From positions 186,001 to 250,000 of the forward strand of contig NVSG01000001.1 in assembly GCA_002401155.1 (NCBI GenBank): a stretch of DNA of 64,000 nucleotides, written 5' to 3'. The notes below the pieces were generated by a model. It was not told the origin of the DNA and did not search any database. It worked only from the letters and a program-made list of their open reading frames with translations. Positions 1 to 9,097 of this stretch are shown piece by piece. The first letter of the stretch is position 1. The number at the start of each line of letters is the position of its first letter. This DNA comes from Hyphomicrobiales bacterium (GTDB lineage: Bacteria > Pseudomonadota > Alphaproteobacteria > Rhizobiales > Rhizobiaceae). The position numbers were made by a program, and so were the translations under genes.

Positions 1-191
1 AATTATATGGCGCAGAGAGCGAAGAACTCTTCCTGCCCGGGCTTGAGAACACACAAATCGAAACAACCAAAACAAACAGCGCTTCGCAAGAGTTTGGTTT
101 CGAGCATTCCATAGGTGTTCCGACTCCTGCGACGATTGCCCAATCCGTATACCCCCTTCCAAAAAATACACATCAACAAGGAGAAATTTGA
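1..191 (+). CDS. phnC: Probable C-terminal tail of PhnC, phosphonate ABC transporter ATPase (partial)
   Basis: An open frame (codons starting at base 3) enters from the left edge and ends at a TGA (189-191) that shares one base with the phnD start codon. Its first residues, LYGAESEELF, resemble the 'iYG' element near the end of PhnC proteins; the rest is a hydrophilic tail. No Walker motif lies inside the window, so the identity depends on position (phnC normally precedes phnD) and on the one-base overlap. The tail is long for PhnC, so the true end could be in another frame. Confidence 0.4.
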   Translation, partial: LYGAESEELFLPGLENTQIETTKTNSASQEFGFEHSIGVPTPATIAQSVYPLPKNTHQQGEI

Positions 192-1186
192 TGCTAAGAA
201 AACTAACCGGCGCAGCGCTCATTGCTGCTTCACTTCTTTCCGCTTCGTTTGCGCAAGCCGCTGACACTGTTAATTTCGGGATTATCTCAACAGAATCCTC
301 AACCAATTTGAAAAAAACATGGCAACCATTCCTCGGCGCCATGAGAAAAAGCACTGGCCTTGATATCAAAGCCTTTTTCGCTTCAGATTATGCAGGCGTC
401 ATCGAAGGCATGCGTTTCAACAAAGTGCAGATCGCCTGGTTCGGTAACAAATCCGGTATGGAAGCAGTTGATCGCTCCAACGGTGAAGTCTTCGCACAAA
501 CCGTCGACGTAAGCGGCAATCCCGGTTACTGGTCTTTGCTCATCACGCAAAAAGACAGCCCGATCAACAATCTTGATGACCTGATGAAATGCGACAAGAG
601 CATCAATTTCGGCATCGGCGACCCTAACTCCACATCAGGTTTCCTCGTACCAACCACTTATATTTTTGCAGCAAGAAACATCGCTCCCAAGGAATGCTTC
701 AAAACCGTTCGTAATGCCAGCCACGAAGTAAACGCCCTGTCCGTTGCAAACGATCAAGTGGACGTTGCCACTAACAATACCGAAAGCATGCGCCGCATCG
801 AAATCACCAAACCGGACGCTTTCAAGAAAATCAAAATCATCTGGAAATCACCTTTGATCCCATCCGATCCGCTCGTATGGCGCAACGATCTTGATGATGG
901 CGTTAAATCCAAAATCTACAAATTCGTGATGTCCTATGGCCGTAATGGCTCGCCTGAAGAAGTAGAAGCTGCCCGTAAAGTTTTAGCTGAATTGCAGTGG
1001 GCACCATTCAAGCCTTCTTCCAATGCGCAACTTTATCCAATCCGCATATTGGCCATCAACAAAACCATCCTTCAAATCAAGGGTGATAAAAAAATGACTG
1101 CCGCCGAGAAAGAGACAAAAATTGCTGAACTCAACGTCAAAGCCGCAGCAATTGAAAAATTGGTTGCCGTTGTTCCCTCCATGTAA
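191..1186 (+). CDS. phnD: Phosphonate ABC transporter substrate-binding protein PhnD
   Basis: Periplasmic binding protein that delivers phosphonates to the PhnCE importer. The first 23 or so residues form a Sec signal peptide ending SFAQA, followed by a type II binding-protein fold. The segment GDPNSTSGFLVP is typical of the PhnD/PtxB family and lies in the ligand pocket. At about 331 residues the length is normal. ATG 191 is chosen over the TTG three bases upstream because it lies 7 bases after AAGGAG. The gene is followed by a strong terminator-like hairpin before phnE, so the binding protein is probably made in excess over the permease. Confidence 0.95.
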   Translation: MLRKLTGAALIAASLLSASFAQAADTVNFGIISTESSTNLKKTWQPFLGAMRKSTGLDIKAFFASDYAGVIEGMRFNKVQIAWFGNKSGMEAVDRSNGEVFAQTVDVSGNPGYWSLLITQKDSPINNLDDLMKCDKSINFGIGDPNSTSGFLVPTTYIFAARNIAPKECFKTVRNASHEVNALSVANDQVDVATNNTESMRRIEITKPDAFKKIKIIWKSPLIPSDPLVWRNDLDDGVKSKIYKFVMSYGRNGSPEEVEAARKVLAELQWAPFKPSSNAQLYPIRILAINKTILQIKGDKKMTAAEKETKIAELNVKAAAIEKLVAVVPSM

Positions 1187-1214
1187 CGCCCCTCGTTCGA
1201 GGCAACAACGTTTG

Positions 1215-1246
1215 CGCCCGCTTCCACCCCGGAGCGGGCGTTTTTT
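1215..1246 (+). terminator. Rho-independent terminator or attenuator between phnD and phnE
   Basis: A perfect 8-bp stem (1215-1222 with 1233-1240) with a 10-base loop is followed directly by six T residues. It lies inside the phn transport operon. Partial read-through would give more PhnD than PhnE; the stem may also protect the 3' end of phnD mRNA. Confidence 0.8.
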
Positions 1247-1260
1247 AAATGAGGACCATC

Positions 1261-2070
1261 ATGCAAACAGCTCAAAATGTAGATACAAAAATTGAAATCC
1301 CTCGAGCCGGTCTATGGGAAAGAATGAAACCAACACTCGTTGGATTGATCATTGCTGCCATACTGGCTTGGAGCTGGATGCCAGCAGAGATGTTCAACGT
1401 CATCTCTCTTTTCAATGATGCTGGCAATATGGTTGAATTTGCCAAGGATTTCAGCCAGCCCAATTTTCGCGATTGGGATATCTATCTTGAAGAAATGCTA
1501 ATCACGGTCAACACCGCCATATGGGGAACTTTTCTGGCGATTGTTGTCGGCATCCCCTTCGCAATTCTTTCATCCAATAACATCGCCCCAGTCTGGATCG
1601 TTCAGCCCGTACGCCGCCTGATGGATGCCAGTCGCGCCATCAACGAAATTGTCTTTGCCTTGCTGTTCGTGGTCGCGGTCGGCCTTGGCCCCTTTGCCGG
1701 CGTAATGGCTCTGTTCGTTCACAATGTGGGTGTGATCGCCAAATTATTTTCAGAAGCCGTGGAAGCGATTGATCCACGTCCGGTTGAGGGCATCCGAGCC
1801 ACCGGAGCCGGCAAATTGCAGGAAATTGTATTCGGCGTCATTCCGCAGGTGATTCCATTATGGATTTCGTTTTCCCTCTACCGCTTTGAAACCAATGTTC
1901 GCTCAGCAACTGTATTAGGCATTGTAGGCGCCGGTGGAATCGGGCAAATATTATGGGAGAGCATGCGCGGTTTTATGTATCCTGAAACCTCTGCAATCAT
2001 CATCATCGTGATTTTGACAATTTCAGTCATCGATATGATTTCCCAACGCTTGAGAAAATGGGTCACATGA
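1261..2070 (+). CDS. phnE: Phosphonate ABC transporter permease PhnE
   Basis: Inner-membrane permease of the phosphonate importer. Several hydrophobic helices are visible, beginning near residue 20 ([14 protein letters not shown]). The cytoplasmic EAA-type loop, [21 protein letters not shown], is where the ATPase docks. ATG 1261 (MQTAQN) is preferred to ATG 1249 because GAGG lies 7 bases upstream. Only one phnE is present here, whereas many rhizobia carry phnE1 and phnE2. The stop overlaps the next start as ATGA, indicating translational coupling. Confidence 0.93.
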   Translation: MQTAQNVDTKIEIPRAGLWERMKPTLVGLIIAAILAWSWMPAEMFNVISLFNDAGNMVEFAKDFSQPNFRDWDIYLEEMLITVNTAIWGTFLAIVVGIPFAILSSNNIAPVWIVQPVRRLMDASRAINEIVFALLFVVAVGLGPFAGVMALFVHNVGVIAKLFSEAVEAIDPRPVEGIRATGAGKLQEIVFGVIPQVIPLWISFSLYRFETNVRSATVLGIVGAGGIGQILWESMRGFMYPETSAIIIIVILTISVIDMISQRLRKWVT

Positions 2071-2726
2071 TTTCAAAAAACGAACCAAAATATTCCCGCT
2101 ACGCGATATATTTCAATCCGAGAGTTGGTTCAGCTCTGGCTGAATTCGGGCAAAAATGGTTTGACGACACTCCGTCAAATCAGTTCATTGCCGGTCCCAA
2201 AAGATATGGTTTTCACGCCACTTTAAAAGCACCGTTCCAATTGAATAGTCAGCGTACGTTTGAAGAATTGGTTATCACAATCAAACATCTGGTCGGTGAC
2301 TTCTCTCCCGTGGACGTAGGCCCATTAGTGCAAACACATATGGGTGGTTTCATAGCTCTAGTGCCTAAAATAAAATGCCCTGACCTCAACCAATTGGCCT
2401 TTGACTGGGTACGCCTGCTCGACCCCTATCACGCTCCGGCCGATGCTGCCGAACTTGAACGACATCGCACCGCAGGTCTCAGCGAAAGCCAGGAAGAAAT
2501 GTTGCAAAAATGGAGTTACCCCTACGTGGATAAATGCTTCCGCTTCCACATCACGCTGACAGAAAAATTGAACTCCGAAGAAGCCAAAAGCATTCAACCT
2601 ACACTGGATGAATTGCTAAAACCTGTATTGGAAGAGCCATTGGTAATCGAAGATGTCTGCCTCTTAGGCGATCCTGGAAACGGAGAACCCTTCATGCTGC
2701 TTGAGCGTTTTTCCCTGACAGGATAG
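2067..2726 (+). CDS. DUF1045 phosphonate-metabolism protein, 2H phosphoesterase superfamily
   Basis: A 219-residue protein of the DUF1045 family found in phn operons. Two HxT motifs are visible (FHATLKAPF near residue 50 and FHITLTEKL near 165), the two-histidine signature of 2H phosphoesterases, which act on cyclic or 2'-5' phosphodiesters. ATG 2067 overlaps the phnE stop (ATGA), so it is coupled to the transport genes. Its role is not certain. Because no phnP is seen with this C-P lyase set, it could open the 5-phosphoribosyl 1,2-cyclic phosphate product (inference). Its 3' end overlaps the end of the convergent phnN by 35 bp. Confidence 0.88.
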   Translation: MISKNEPKYSRYAIYFNPRVGSALAEFGQKWFDDTPSNQFIAGPKRYGFHATLKAPFQLNSQRTFEELVITIKHLVGDFSPVDVGPLVQTHMGGFIALVPKIKCPDLNQLAFDWVRLLDPYHAPADAAELERHRTAGLSESQEEMLQKWSYPYVDKCFRFHITLTEKLNSEEAKSIQPTLDELLKPVLEEPLVIEDVCLLGDPGNGEPFMLLERFSLTG

Positions 2727-3273
2727 TCATAAACTGCTCCACACCAACGCTGACTTCGCGGTCATTGATAATCTCGCTGACCGGCGCAATTGTTCCCAGA
2801 TCTCCGACAGAACGCGACATACGTTCCTCGATATCAAGAAGCGTTTCGCGTCCACGCTGGCGCAATCGTTCTTCAATGATAGATTGCGATGCAGTGACGT
2901 GAATAACATGCACATGGGGAAATCTTTCAACCGCATCACCAATCGCACCACGTGATAGATTGACCACCACATTCACCCCTTGCTCGGTCAGTGTACGAAT
3001 ACCCTGAGCAATGCCATAATGCAGCCCATGGGCCTGCCAGTGAAGAACAAAAGCATTTTGCACAGTAAGAGCATCAAACTCTCGTTCCGTCACATTGATG
3101 TGGTTTTCACCTACGGAATTTGCGCCGCGAGTAATGTGGCGTCTGGCAAAGTGCCAATTATCATCGCCCTCAAGCAATTGCCGGGCAAGATCAATCAATG
3201 TGTCTTTACCCGCGCCACTTGGCCCAACCACAGCAAAAAGCGTACCAGCAGAAACGGGTTTGTTTTCAGGCAA
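2692..3273 (-). CDS. phnN: Ribose 1,5-bisphosphokinase PhnN
   Basis: Converts ribose 1,5-bisphosphate to PRPP, the last step of the C-P lyase pathway, with guanylate-kinase-like folding. The P-loop VGPSGAGKDT lies about 20 residues from the chosen start. That start is a TTG (3271-3273) 5 bases after AAGGAGA, overlapping the phnM stop by 8 bp and giving 193 residues, the usual size. A longer frame reaches upstream inside phnM but its extra N-terminus looks non-coding. It is the last gene of the leftward phn operon. Confidence 0.9.
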   Translation of the reverse strand: MPENKPVSAGTLFAVVGPSGAGKDTLIDLARQLLEGDDNWHFARRHITRGANSVGENHINVTEREFDALTVQNAFVLHWQAHGLHYGIAQGIRTLTEQGVNVVVNLSRGAIGDAVERFPHVHVIHVTASQSIIEERLRQRGRETLLDIEERMSRSVGDLGTIAPVSEIINDREVSVGVEQFMTILSGKNAQAA

Positions 3274-4405
3274 CTCGTTCTCCTTTGCGCCAGACCTGTT
3301 GCACAATCGGTGCATTTTTCTGACGGTTAAATAAAACAATATCCGCCTGCTTGCCCACTGCCAAGACGCCGCGATCATTCAACCCCACTTTACGAGCAGG
3401 AACACTCGTCACCATCGAGATCGCCTGCGGCAAGGAAATGCCCTCAATATTTTCTTCCAGTACAAGGCAAGCATGAAGCAAAGAGGCAGGAACATAATCA
3501 GATGAAATAATATCCAGAACACCTGCCTCGGCAAAATCTCGCGCTGAGGCATTACCGTTATGGGATTTACCCCGAACAATGTTGGGAGCTCCCATCATCA
3601 CCGCAAGACCGGCCTTGTGAGAAGCATGCGCAGCTTCCAGCGTCGTCGGAAATTCCGCGATGGCAACATCATCGGCAATCGCCTCATCCACATGAGCAAT
3701 AGTCGCATCATCATGGCTGGCCAATTGGATACCGCGATCTCTGGCCGCATTCACCACAGCACGACGATTGGGCTCGCTATATTTCACCTGCGCACTCATC
3801 TGCACGTCAACAAATTCGGAAAACTCAGCATCGCTCATTTTATATTTAGTCTGATAATAACTCTTAAAACTATCAATCGTCACAAACTGGCGTTGGCCGG
3901 GAGTATGATCCATCACGGAAACCAGCTTGGCCAAATCATTTTCCAGCAGAATAGAAAGATGATCCATCAAATTTTCCACCGAAACCTCACAGCGCAGATG
4001 CAAAAAGTGGTCCGCTTTCAAATGGCCTTCTGCCTTGGCAGCTGCCACCGCATCGCAGGCATCTTTCATATGTTCATGCGAGCGGCCACCAAACATAGTA
4101 TCGCCCACATATAGCGCATTGAATACCGTGGTAATGCCGGCACCGGCTATCTCGCGATCATGATTGATGATTGCACTGCGCGCCGGCCAGAACGAATTGG
4201 GCCTGGGGTTGAGATGCCGTTCCACATTATCGGTATGAAGCTCAACAAACCCCGGGCAAAGATAATGTCCTTCGCAATCAATGGCATTTGGCAGGCTGCT
4301 GTTCCCGGTACTGATCTCTAAAATCTTGCCGTCGCGGATTTCGAGACTACCCTCAATCACCGCATCGGCAGTAATAATTTTAGCATTGGTAAAAACCGTA
4401 TTCAT
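3266..4405 (-). CDS. phnM: Alpha-D-ribose 1-methylphosphonate 5-triphosphate diphosphatase PhnM
   Basis: Amidohydrolase-superfamily enzyme (379 residues) that removes diphosphate from ribose 1-alkylphosphonate 5-triphosphate to give the C-P lyase substrate. Metal-binding features are present: GFVELHTDN near residue 55 and a later SHDDAT motif. The C-terminal segment GKQADIVLFNR is typical of amidohydrolases. ATG 4405 overlaps the last base of the phnL stop, so the genes are coupled. Confidence 0.95.
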   Translation of the reverse strand: MNTVFTNAKIITADAVIEGSLEIRDGKILEISTGNSSLPNAIDCEGHYLCPGFVELHTDNVERHLNPRPNSFWPARSAIINHDREIAGAGITTVFNALYVGDTMFGGRSHEHMKDACDAVAAAKAEGHLKADHFLHLRCEVSVENLMDHLSILLENDLAKLVSVMDHTPGQRQFVTIDSFKSYYQTKYKMSDAEFSEFVDVQMSAQVKYSEPNRRAVVNAARDRGIQLASHDDATIAHVDEAIADDVAIAEFPTTLEAAHASHKAGLAVMMGAPNIVRGKSHNGNASARDFAEAGVLDIISSDYVPASLLHACLVLEENIEGISLPQAISMVTSVPARKVGLNDRGVLAVGKQADIVLFNRQKNAPIVQQVWRKGERVA

Positions 4406-5097
4406 TACGCAGCTTCCCTAAAATTTGCGAGATTGCATTCGCCGGAACTCACTTTTTCGCGGTCTTCGATATTGTGATAAACGCCGAGGATGGCAGAACC
4501 CTCTAAGCGGGCTTCATTGATCATATCAAGCACCACAGCGCGATTGATCGCATCCAACGATGCGGTCGGTTCATCAAGCAATAATAGAGGGCGGATTTTG
4601 GCAAAGCCGCGAGCGATGTTCACCCGTTGCTGTTCACCACCGGAAAATGTCGTTGGTGATAATTGCCACAAATTTTGCGGAATATTCAGTCGTTCCAACA
4701 ATTCACCCGCACGCTTTTCTGCGTCTAATTTCCCCAGATGTAAAATAGGTTCGGCAACGATATCAAGGGTCGAAACACGCGGGATTACCCGCAAAAACTG
4801 GCTGACATAGCCAATCTCAGCTTCGCGAAGAGCGATCATTTCGCGCGGCGAACAATCTGGAATATTGCACCACTCGTCCTGGTGCTTAACCAAAACCTCG
4901 CCGCTATCCGATTTATAGCTGCCATAGATGATTTTGAGCAAGGAACTCTTCCCCATACCCGACGGCCCGGTAATGGCAATCGCCTCCCCGCCCGACAATT
5001 CAAGATTAAGATCGCTAAACACATCGATCTTCGTGCCCCCTTGCGTATGCAGCACGAAGCTCTTGCAAAGGTCATTTATCCGTAAAATTTGGTTCAT
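4405..5097 (-). CDS. phnL: C-P lyase system ATP-binding protein PhnL
   Basis: ABC-type ATPase (230 residues) that associates with the C-P lyase complex and supports phosphonate breakdown; it is not itself a transporter. It shows Walker A GPSGMGKSS near residue 43, signature FSGGEQQRVNIARG and Walker B LLLLDEPTASLD. Three bases separate it from phnK upstream. Confidence 0.94.
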   Translation of the reverse strand: MNQILRINDLCKSFVLHTQGGTKIDVFSDLNLELSGGEAIAITGPSGMGKSSLLKIIYGSYKSDSGEVLVKHQDEWCNIPDCSPREMIALREAEIGYVSQFLRVIPRVSTLDIVAEPILHLGKLDAEKRAGELLERLNIPQNLWQLSPTTFSGGEQQRVNIARGFAKIRPLLLLDEPTASLDAINRAVVLDMINEARLEGSAILGVYHNIEDREKVSSGECNLANFREAA

Positions 5098-5100
5098 AAA

Positions 5101-5877
5101 TTATACCTGTAAAACCGAAGAAACCAGAAGCTGCGAATAGGCGGCCTGCGGATCATCCAAAATCTGGTCGGTCAGTCCCTGCTCGATCACTTCACCGCGC
5201 TGCATCACCATCAACCGTGTGGAAAGCAGCCGCGCTACGGCCAGATCATGGGTGACCAAAATCACCGACAAATCGAGATCACGCACAAGAGATCGGATTA
5301 AATCAAGCAACCGCGCCTGCACCGAAACATCCAGCCCGCCCGTCGGCTCATCCATCAAAACCAGACGAGGCGCAGTCACCAGATTGCGGGCAATCTGCAA
5401 ACGTTGCTGCATACCGCCGGAAAAAGTATGGGGTAGATCGTCAATGCGTGAAGGATCAATCTCCACCTTCTCCAGCCATTCAATCGCCTGCTCGCGAATA
5501 TTGCCATAGTGCCTGGCGCCGACCGACATCAAACGCTCGCCAATATTGGCCCCGGCCGATACGCCCATACGCAAACCATCGCGAGGGTGTTGATGCACAT
5601 AAGCCCATTCCGTACGGGACAAATAACGCTGTTCCGCTTCGCTCATAGCATCAAGTGTTTTTGCTTCGCCTGAAGCAGGCAGATAGCTAACGCTACCGCT
5701 ATCAGCCTCAATCAAACCATTGAGGCACTTAAGCAAGGTAGTTTTTCCAGAGCCGGATTCCCCGACAATTCCCAAAACTTCACCTGGCCAAAGTTCGAAA
5801 CTGATATCGCGGCAAGCAGCGATAGAACCGTAAGCCTTGTTCAGGCCTTCAACCTCAAGAACCGGTATATCCGTCAT
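5101..5877 (-). CDS. phnK: C-P lyase system ATP-binding protein PhnK
   Basis: ABC-type ATPase that binds the PhnGHIJ core. It shows Walker A GESGSGKTT near residue 39, signature FSGGMQQRLQIARN and Walker B LVLMDEPTGGLD. The chosen start, MTDIPVLEVEG, overlaps the phnJ stop as ATGA and gives 258 residues, the normal length. The frame continues 20 codons further upstream inside phnJ but that extension is not conserved-looking. Confidence 0.95.
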   Translation of the reverse strand: MTDIPVLEVEGLNKAYGSIAACRDISFELWPGEVLGIVGESGSGKTTLLKCLNGLIEADSGSVSYLPASGEAKTLDAMSEAEQRYLSRTEWAYVHQHPRDGLRMGVSAGANIGERLMSVGARHYGNIREQAIEWLEKVEIDPSRIDDLPHTFSGGMQQRLQIARNLVTAPRLVLMDEPTGGLDVSVQARLLDLIRSLVRDLDLSVILVTHDLAVARLLSTRLMVMQRGEVIEQGLTDQILDDPQAAYSQLLVSSVLQV

Positions 5878-6731
5878 TGTGCTGCCTCCGCTGCATTTTC
5901 CAACTCGCTTCGGCAATGGTCTGTATCGGAACAACAAAACATCCGGTTTCCGGAATTATCAAGAATAACTTCATCCAAATAACTACCAATTGTGCCGCAT
6001 ATGGCACATGGTTCGTCCCATTTCTGCACTTCGAAGGGATGATCTTCAAAATCAAGGCTCTTCACACGGGTAAAGGGCGGCAAGGCATAGATACGCATTT
6101 CACGCCCCGCACCGAACAATTGCAAAGCAGCCATTTCGTGCATTTTTGGATTATCAAATTTCGGAACAGGCGATGGGTCCATCACATAGCGATCCTCCAC
6201 CAAAACCGGATAGGCATAGGTGGTTGCGATCTGTCCATTGCGAGAAATATCTTCATAGAGCTTCACATGCATCAGCCCATATTCTTCCAGCGCATGCATT
6301 TTCCGGGTCTCGGTTTCCCGTGGTTCAAGAAAGCGCAAAGGCTCAGGAATGGGTACCTGAAACACCAGAATCTGGTTGGCTTCCAACTCTCGCTCGGGAA
6401 TGCGGTGGCGGGTCTGGATGATGGTCGCATCCTTTGTCACTTCGGTGGTTGCAATACCGGCGGTCTTCTTAAAGAAATCACGGATAGAAACCGCATTGGT
6501 TGTATCATCCGCTCCTTGATCAATAACTTTGAGCACATCATCCGGTTTCAAAATCGAAGCCGTTACCTGAACACCGCCCGTACCCCAACCATAGGGCATC
6601 GGCATTTCACGACTGGCAAAAGGCACCTGATAACCGGGAATAGCCACAGCCTTCAGTAGTGCGCGACGGATCATCCGTTTGGTTTGCTCATTGAGATAGG
6701 CAAAATTATAGCCGGTTGAAGAGACGTTCAT
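5874..6731 (-). CDS. phnJ: C-P lyase catalytic subunit PhnJ (radical SAM)
   Basis: Catalytic subunit that cleaves the carbon-phosphorus bond of 5-phosphoribose 1-alkylphosphonate by radical SAM chemistry. The C-terminal cysteine pattern of PhnJ is complete: CAIC at about 242-245, then Cys at about 267 and 273 (C-x2-C-x21-C-x5-C). This covers the [4Fe-4S] ligands and the thiyl-radical cysteine. The length is 285 residues. It overlaps phnI and phnK by 4 bp on each side. Confidence 0.97.
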   Translation of the reverse strand: MNVSSTGYNFAYLNEQTKRMIRRALLKAVAIPGYQVPFASREMPMPYGWGTGGVQVTASILKPDDVLKVIDQGADDTTNAVSIRDFFKKTAGIATTEVTKDATIIQTRHRIPERELEANQILVFQVPIPEPLRFLEPRETETRKMHALEEYGLMHVKLYEDISRNGQIATTYAYPVLVEDRYVMDPSPVPKFDNPKMHEMAALQLFGAGREMRIYALPPFTRVKSLDFEDHPFEVQKWDEPCAICGTIGSYLDEVILDNSGNRMFCCSDTDHCRSELENAAEAAQ

Positions 6732-7828
6732 TCTGCGGCTTCTTTCATGACTTGACTGGTCGCTCTCATTTTACGCACCAATTCCAGCTCGGCCTGAAAA
6801 TCGACGTAATGGGGTAGTTTGAGATGCTCGACAAAACCGGTAGCTTTGACATTGTCGGAGTGTGAGAGAACAAACTCTTCGTCCTGCGCCGGAGCAATTT
6901 TTTCTTCGCCCAATTCATCGGCACGTAACGCGCGATCAACCAATGCCATCGACATCACCTTGCGCTCCACCTGACCAAAGGCCAGACCATAACCACGTGT
7001 GAATTGCGGCGGTGCCGATTTTGATCCTTTGAACTGATTGATCATCTCGCATTCGCTGACGATGATCTCGCCAATTTCAATCGGGAAACCAAGTTCTTCC
7101 GGCGCAAATTCCACAGCCACAGCACCAATGCGAATTTCGCCAGCAAACCCGTGATTGCGCGCATAGCCACGCTGGGTGGAATATCCCAGCGCCAACAAAA
7201 ACCCCTCATCGGCACGGGCAAGATTTTGCAACCGCAAAGAGCGGGTCGCAGGAAAATCCAGTGGATCACGTGTCAGGTCCGGCGGTGGAGTGCTCTCATC
7301 GCTCTCCATAGACGCCGGCTCAATCAGGCCTTCATTATTGAGGATATCAAGAACACGCGGTATTTTATCATCCAGCACCTCATCGCCCTGAATTTCATCA
7401 ACGCTTTCACTCGGCAATTTTTGCTCTGCAAGGCTAAAATCCAGCAAGCGATGTTGATAGTCAAACGTCGCCCCCAATATCTGCCCACCAGGAATATCCT
7501 TATAAGTAGCAGAAATCCGGCGTTCCACTTTCATCTTCGAAGTATCCAGCGGTTTGCTCGATCCATACCTTGGCAAGGTGGTGCGGCTGGCGCGAATGAG
7601 AAAAATGGCTTCAATCAAATCGCCCCGAGCCTGTTTGATTGCCAGCGCCGAAAGGTCAGGATCGTAAAGCGAACCCTCACTCATCACCCGGTCAACCGAG
7701 AACGACAATTGTTCCCTGATTTGATCCGGTGTGATTTCCGGAACAGAGACATCACCGCGTCGTTTTTCATCAAAAAGCGCATGCGCATTGCGAATGGCTT
7801 TTTCGCCGCCCTTAACTGCTACATACAT
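6728..7828 (-). CDS. phnI: C-P lyase core subunit PhnI
   Basis: With PhnG and PhnH it forms the nucleosidase/transferase part of the core complex, which couples the phosphonate to the ribose of MgATP with loss of adenine. MYVAVKGGEKAI is the conserved PhnI N-terminus, so ATG 7828 is used. It overlaps the phnH stop by one base (TAATG) and gives 366 residues. The in-frame extension further upstream lies within phnH. Confidence 0.96.
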   Translation of the reverse strand: MYVAVKGGEKAIRNAHALFDEKRRGDVSVPEITPDQIREQLSFSVDRVMSEGSLYDPDLSALAIKQARGDLIEAIFLIRASRTTLPRYGSSKPLDTSKMKVERRISATYKDIPGGQILGATFDYQHRLLDFSLAEQKLPSESVDEIQGDEVLDDKIPRVLDILNNEGLIEPASMESDESTPPPDLTRDPLDFPATRSLRLQNLARADEGFLLALGYSTQRGYARNHGFAGEIRIGAVAVEFAPEELGFPIEIGEIIVSECEMINQFKGSKSAPPQFTRGYGLAFGQVERKVMSMALVDRALRADELGEEKIAPAQDEEFVLSHSDNVKATGFVEHLKLPHYVDFQAELELVRKMRATSQVMKEAAE

Positions 7829-8442
7829 TAGACAGTTTCCTCCAGCATAACCGCAGAAGAACGCGGACACGCGGCAATACCTTCCGGCAAACAAAACACG
7901 AAATCTAAACCCAGCGGAAACTTGCTGTTATTGCTCCGCACCTTCCGCCAAAATTTCCCATCCAGACCCGGCACAGAAAATTCCTGCTTGTACTCAATTC
8001 CCGGCCCGGTGAGATTGATCGGTAAGGCGTCACCATGACCATCAATCTGGATAATCATCGTCGCCGAACGATCAGGATACTCAGCAGTCCCCGTTTGAAA
8101 CTGATTGAGATCAGGAATATCACTGGCCAGAAACACTGCAAAAGCGGCATCAGATGCATTTTCAACCAAAGCAGCTCCGGTATGAAACTTCAGATATTGA
8201 ACCACATTGCCACCCATCAGTTCCGGCGCAAGCCAGAGCGGCGTATCATTATCTACCAATGTCAAAATAACCGCCGCACATGTAGGCGAAAGTGGCGCTG
8301 GCGGATGCAAGTTTGTTGACTGGTTCTGCATCGTGCCAGGATGCGACATGGCATCAAGCACGGCCCTAAACACACCGGCGCTTTCCGTGGGAATATCATC
8401 AAAACCGCCATCAAGGCTGGCTTTGTTTGTAAGGTCGTCCAT
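7828..8442 (-). CDS. phnH: C-P lyase core subunit PhnH
   Basis: Structural subunit of the PhnGHIJ complex, 204 residues. The N-terminal stretch FRAVLDAMSHPG is a clear family mark, as is LTGPGIEYKQEFSV, which corresponds to the conserved 'l-GPGi' element. It overlaps phnG and phnI by one base each (TAATG). Confidence 0.95.
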   Translation of the reverse strand: MDDLTNKASLDGGFDDIPTESAGVFRAVLDAMSHPGTMQNQSTNLHPPAPLSPTCAAVILTLVDNDTPLWLAPELMGGNVVQYLKFHTGAALVENASDAAFAVFLASDIPDLNQFQTGTAEYPDRSATMIIQIDGHGDALPINLTGPGIEYKQEFSVPGLDGKFWRKVRSNNSKFPLGLDFVFCLPEGIAACPRSSAVMLEETV

Positions 8443-8906
8443 TATTCATCCTCCCCGCGTACAACGGTGAAAAAATCCACCTTGGTTGTTGCAGCCTTAG
8501 CCGATTGCTTTGCAGTCGCAGCGCTCGCAAGCCTTTTCAATGGATCAATGACATTGCGGGCAATCTCGTCATGACGCTCGCTCTGCATCAATGCGTCACA
8601 AATCGCTGCAATCTCTGCATGTTGATAGTTACGGCCCATAATATAGGCATGCCCCACCTCACCCGATTGCAGCCCCACGGAACATCGGGTCACGGTGGTT
8701 TCACCAAGGTTAAACGGCGCACCAGACCCGCCCGTTCTGCCTTCAACCATCACCAATCCCATCTCGGGTTTGCGCAACAATGTATAGGTGGAAGAAAACG
8801 GAATATCCTTCCACATCTCTTCCAAATTGCTCCACAAAGCTTTAGCCAATACCGCCATCCACTGCTGGCGGTATTGAATATCAGCGTTGAGAATCTTCTG
8901 CGTCAT
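8442..8906 (-). CDS. phnG: C-P lyase core subunit PhnG
   Basis: First gene of the leftward phnGHIJKLMN operon; 154 residues. The family element EGRTGGSGAPFNLGETTVTRC is visible in the middle of the protein. A Pho-box-like site lies about 47 bp upstream. No phnF-type GntR repressor gene is visible nearby, so control is more likely through PhoB. Confidence 0.95.
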   Translation of the reverse strand: MTQKILNADIQYRQQWMAVLAKALWSNLEEMWKDIPFSSTYTLLRKPEMGLVMVEGRTGGSGAPFNLGETTVTRCSVGLQSGEVGHAYIMGRNYQHAEIAAICDALMQSERHDEIARNVIDPLKRLASAATAKQSAKAATTKVDFFTVVRGEDE

Positions 8907-8952
8907 GCCATCTCCAAAGAATCATAATATTCGTTTGAGATACAAAAGTTTG

Positions 8953-8970
8953 ATAACGGTTTGATGACAG
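8953..8970 (-). promoter_or_regulatory. Pho box upstream of phnG
   Basis: Read on the minus strand the site is CTGTCAT-CAAA-CCGTTAT. That is two 7-bp half-sites with 4-bp spacing, the first a 7/7 and the second a 5/7 match to CTGTCAT. It lies in the intergenic region shared by phnG and phoX. PhoB binding is inferred. Confidence 0.6.
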
Positions 8971-9097
8971 GCTTTAATGAACTTCAATAAATGGCTGGGT
9001 CAATCTGACCTGAAATTTGTCATTAAAGGTTTGCAATGGACTTCTACCAGAAAGAGCTGTCGGCATAAGCCGGTGCACAATTCCAAAGGAGAGAAAA

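Noticed and set aside
2980..4114. Long rightward frames opposite phnN and phnM (including a 184-codon one)
   Set aside because: They lie fully opposite well-supported phn genes and show no domain or ribosome-binding site; they are antisense shadows.
5877..6659. 260-codon rightward frame opposite phnJ
   Set aside because: PhnJ on the other strand has complete catalytic cysteines; the opposite frame is rich in His/Ile/Asn without any motif.
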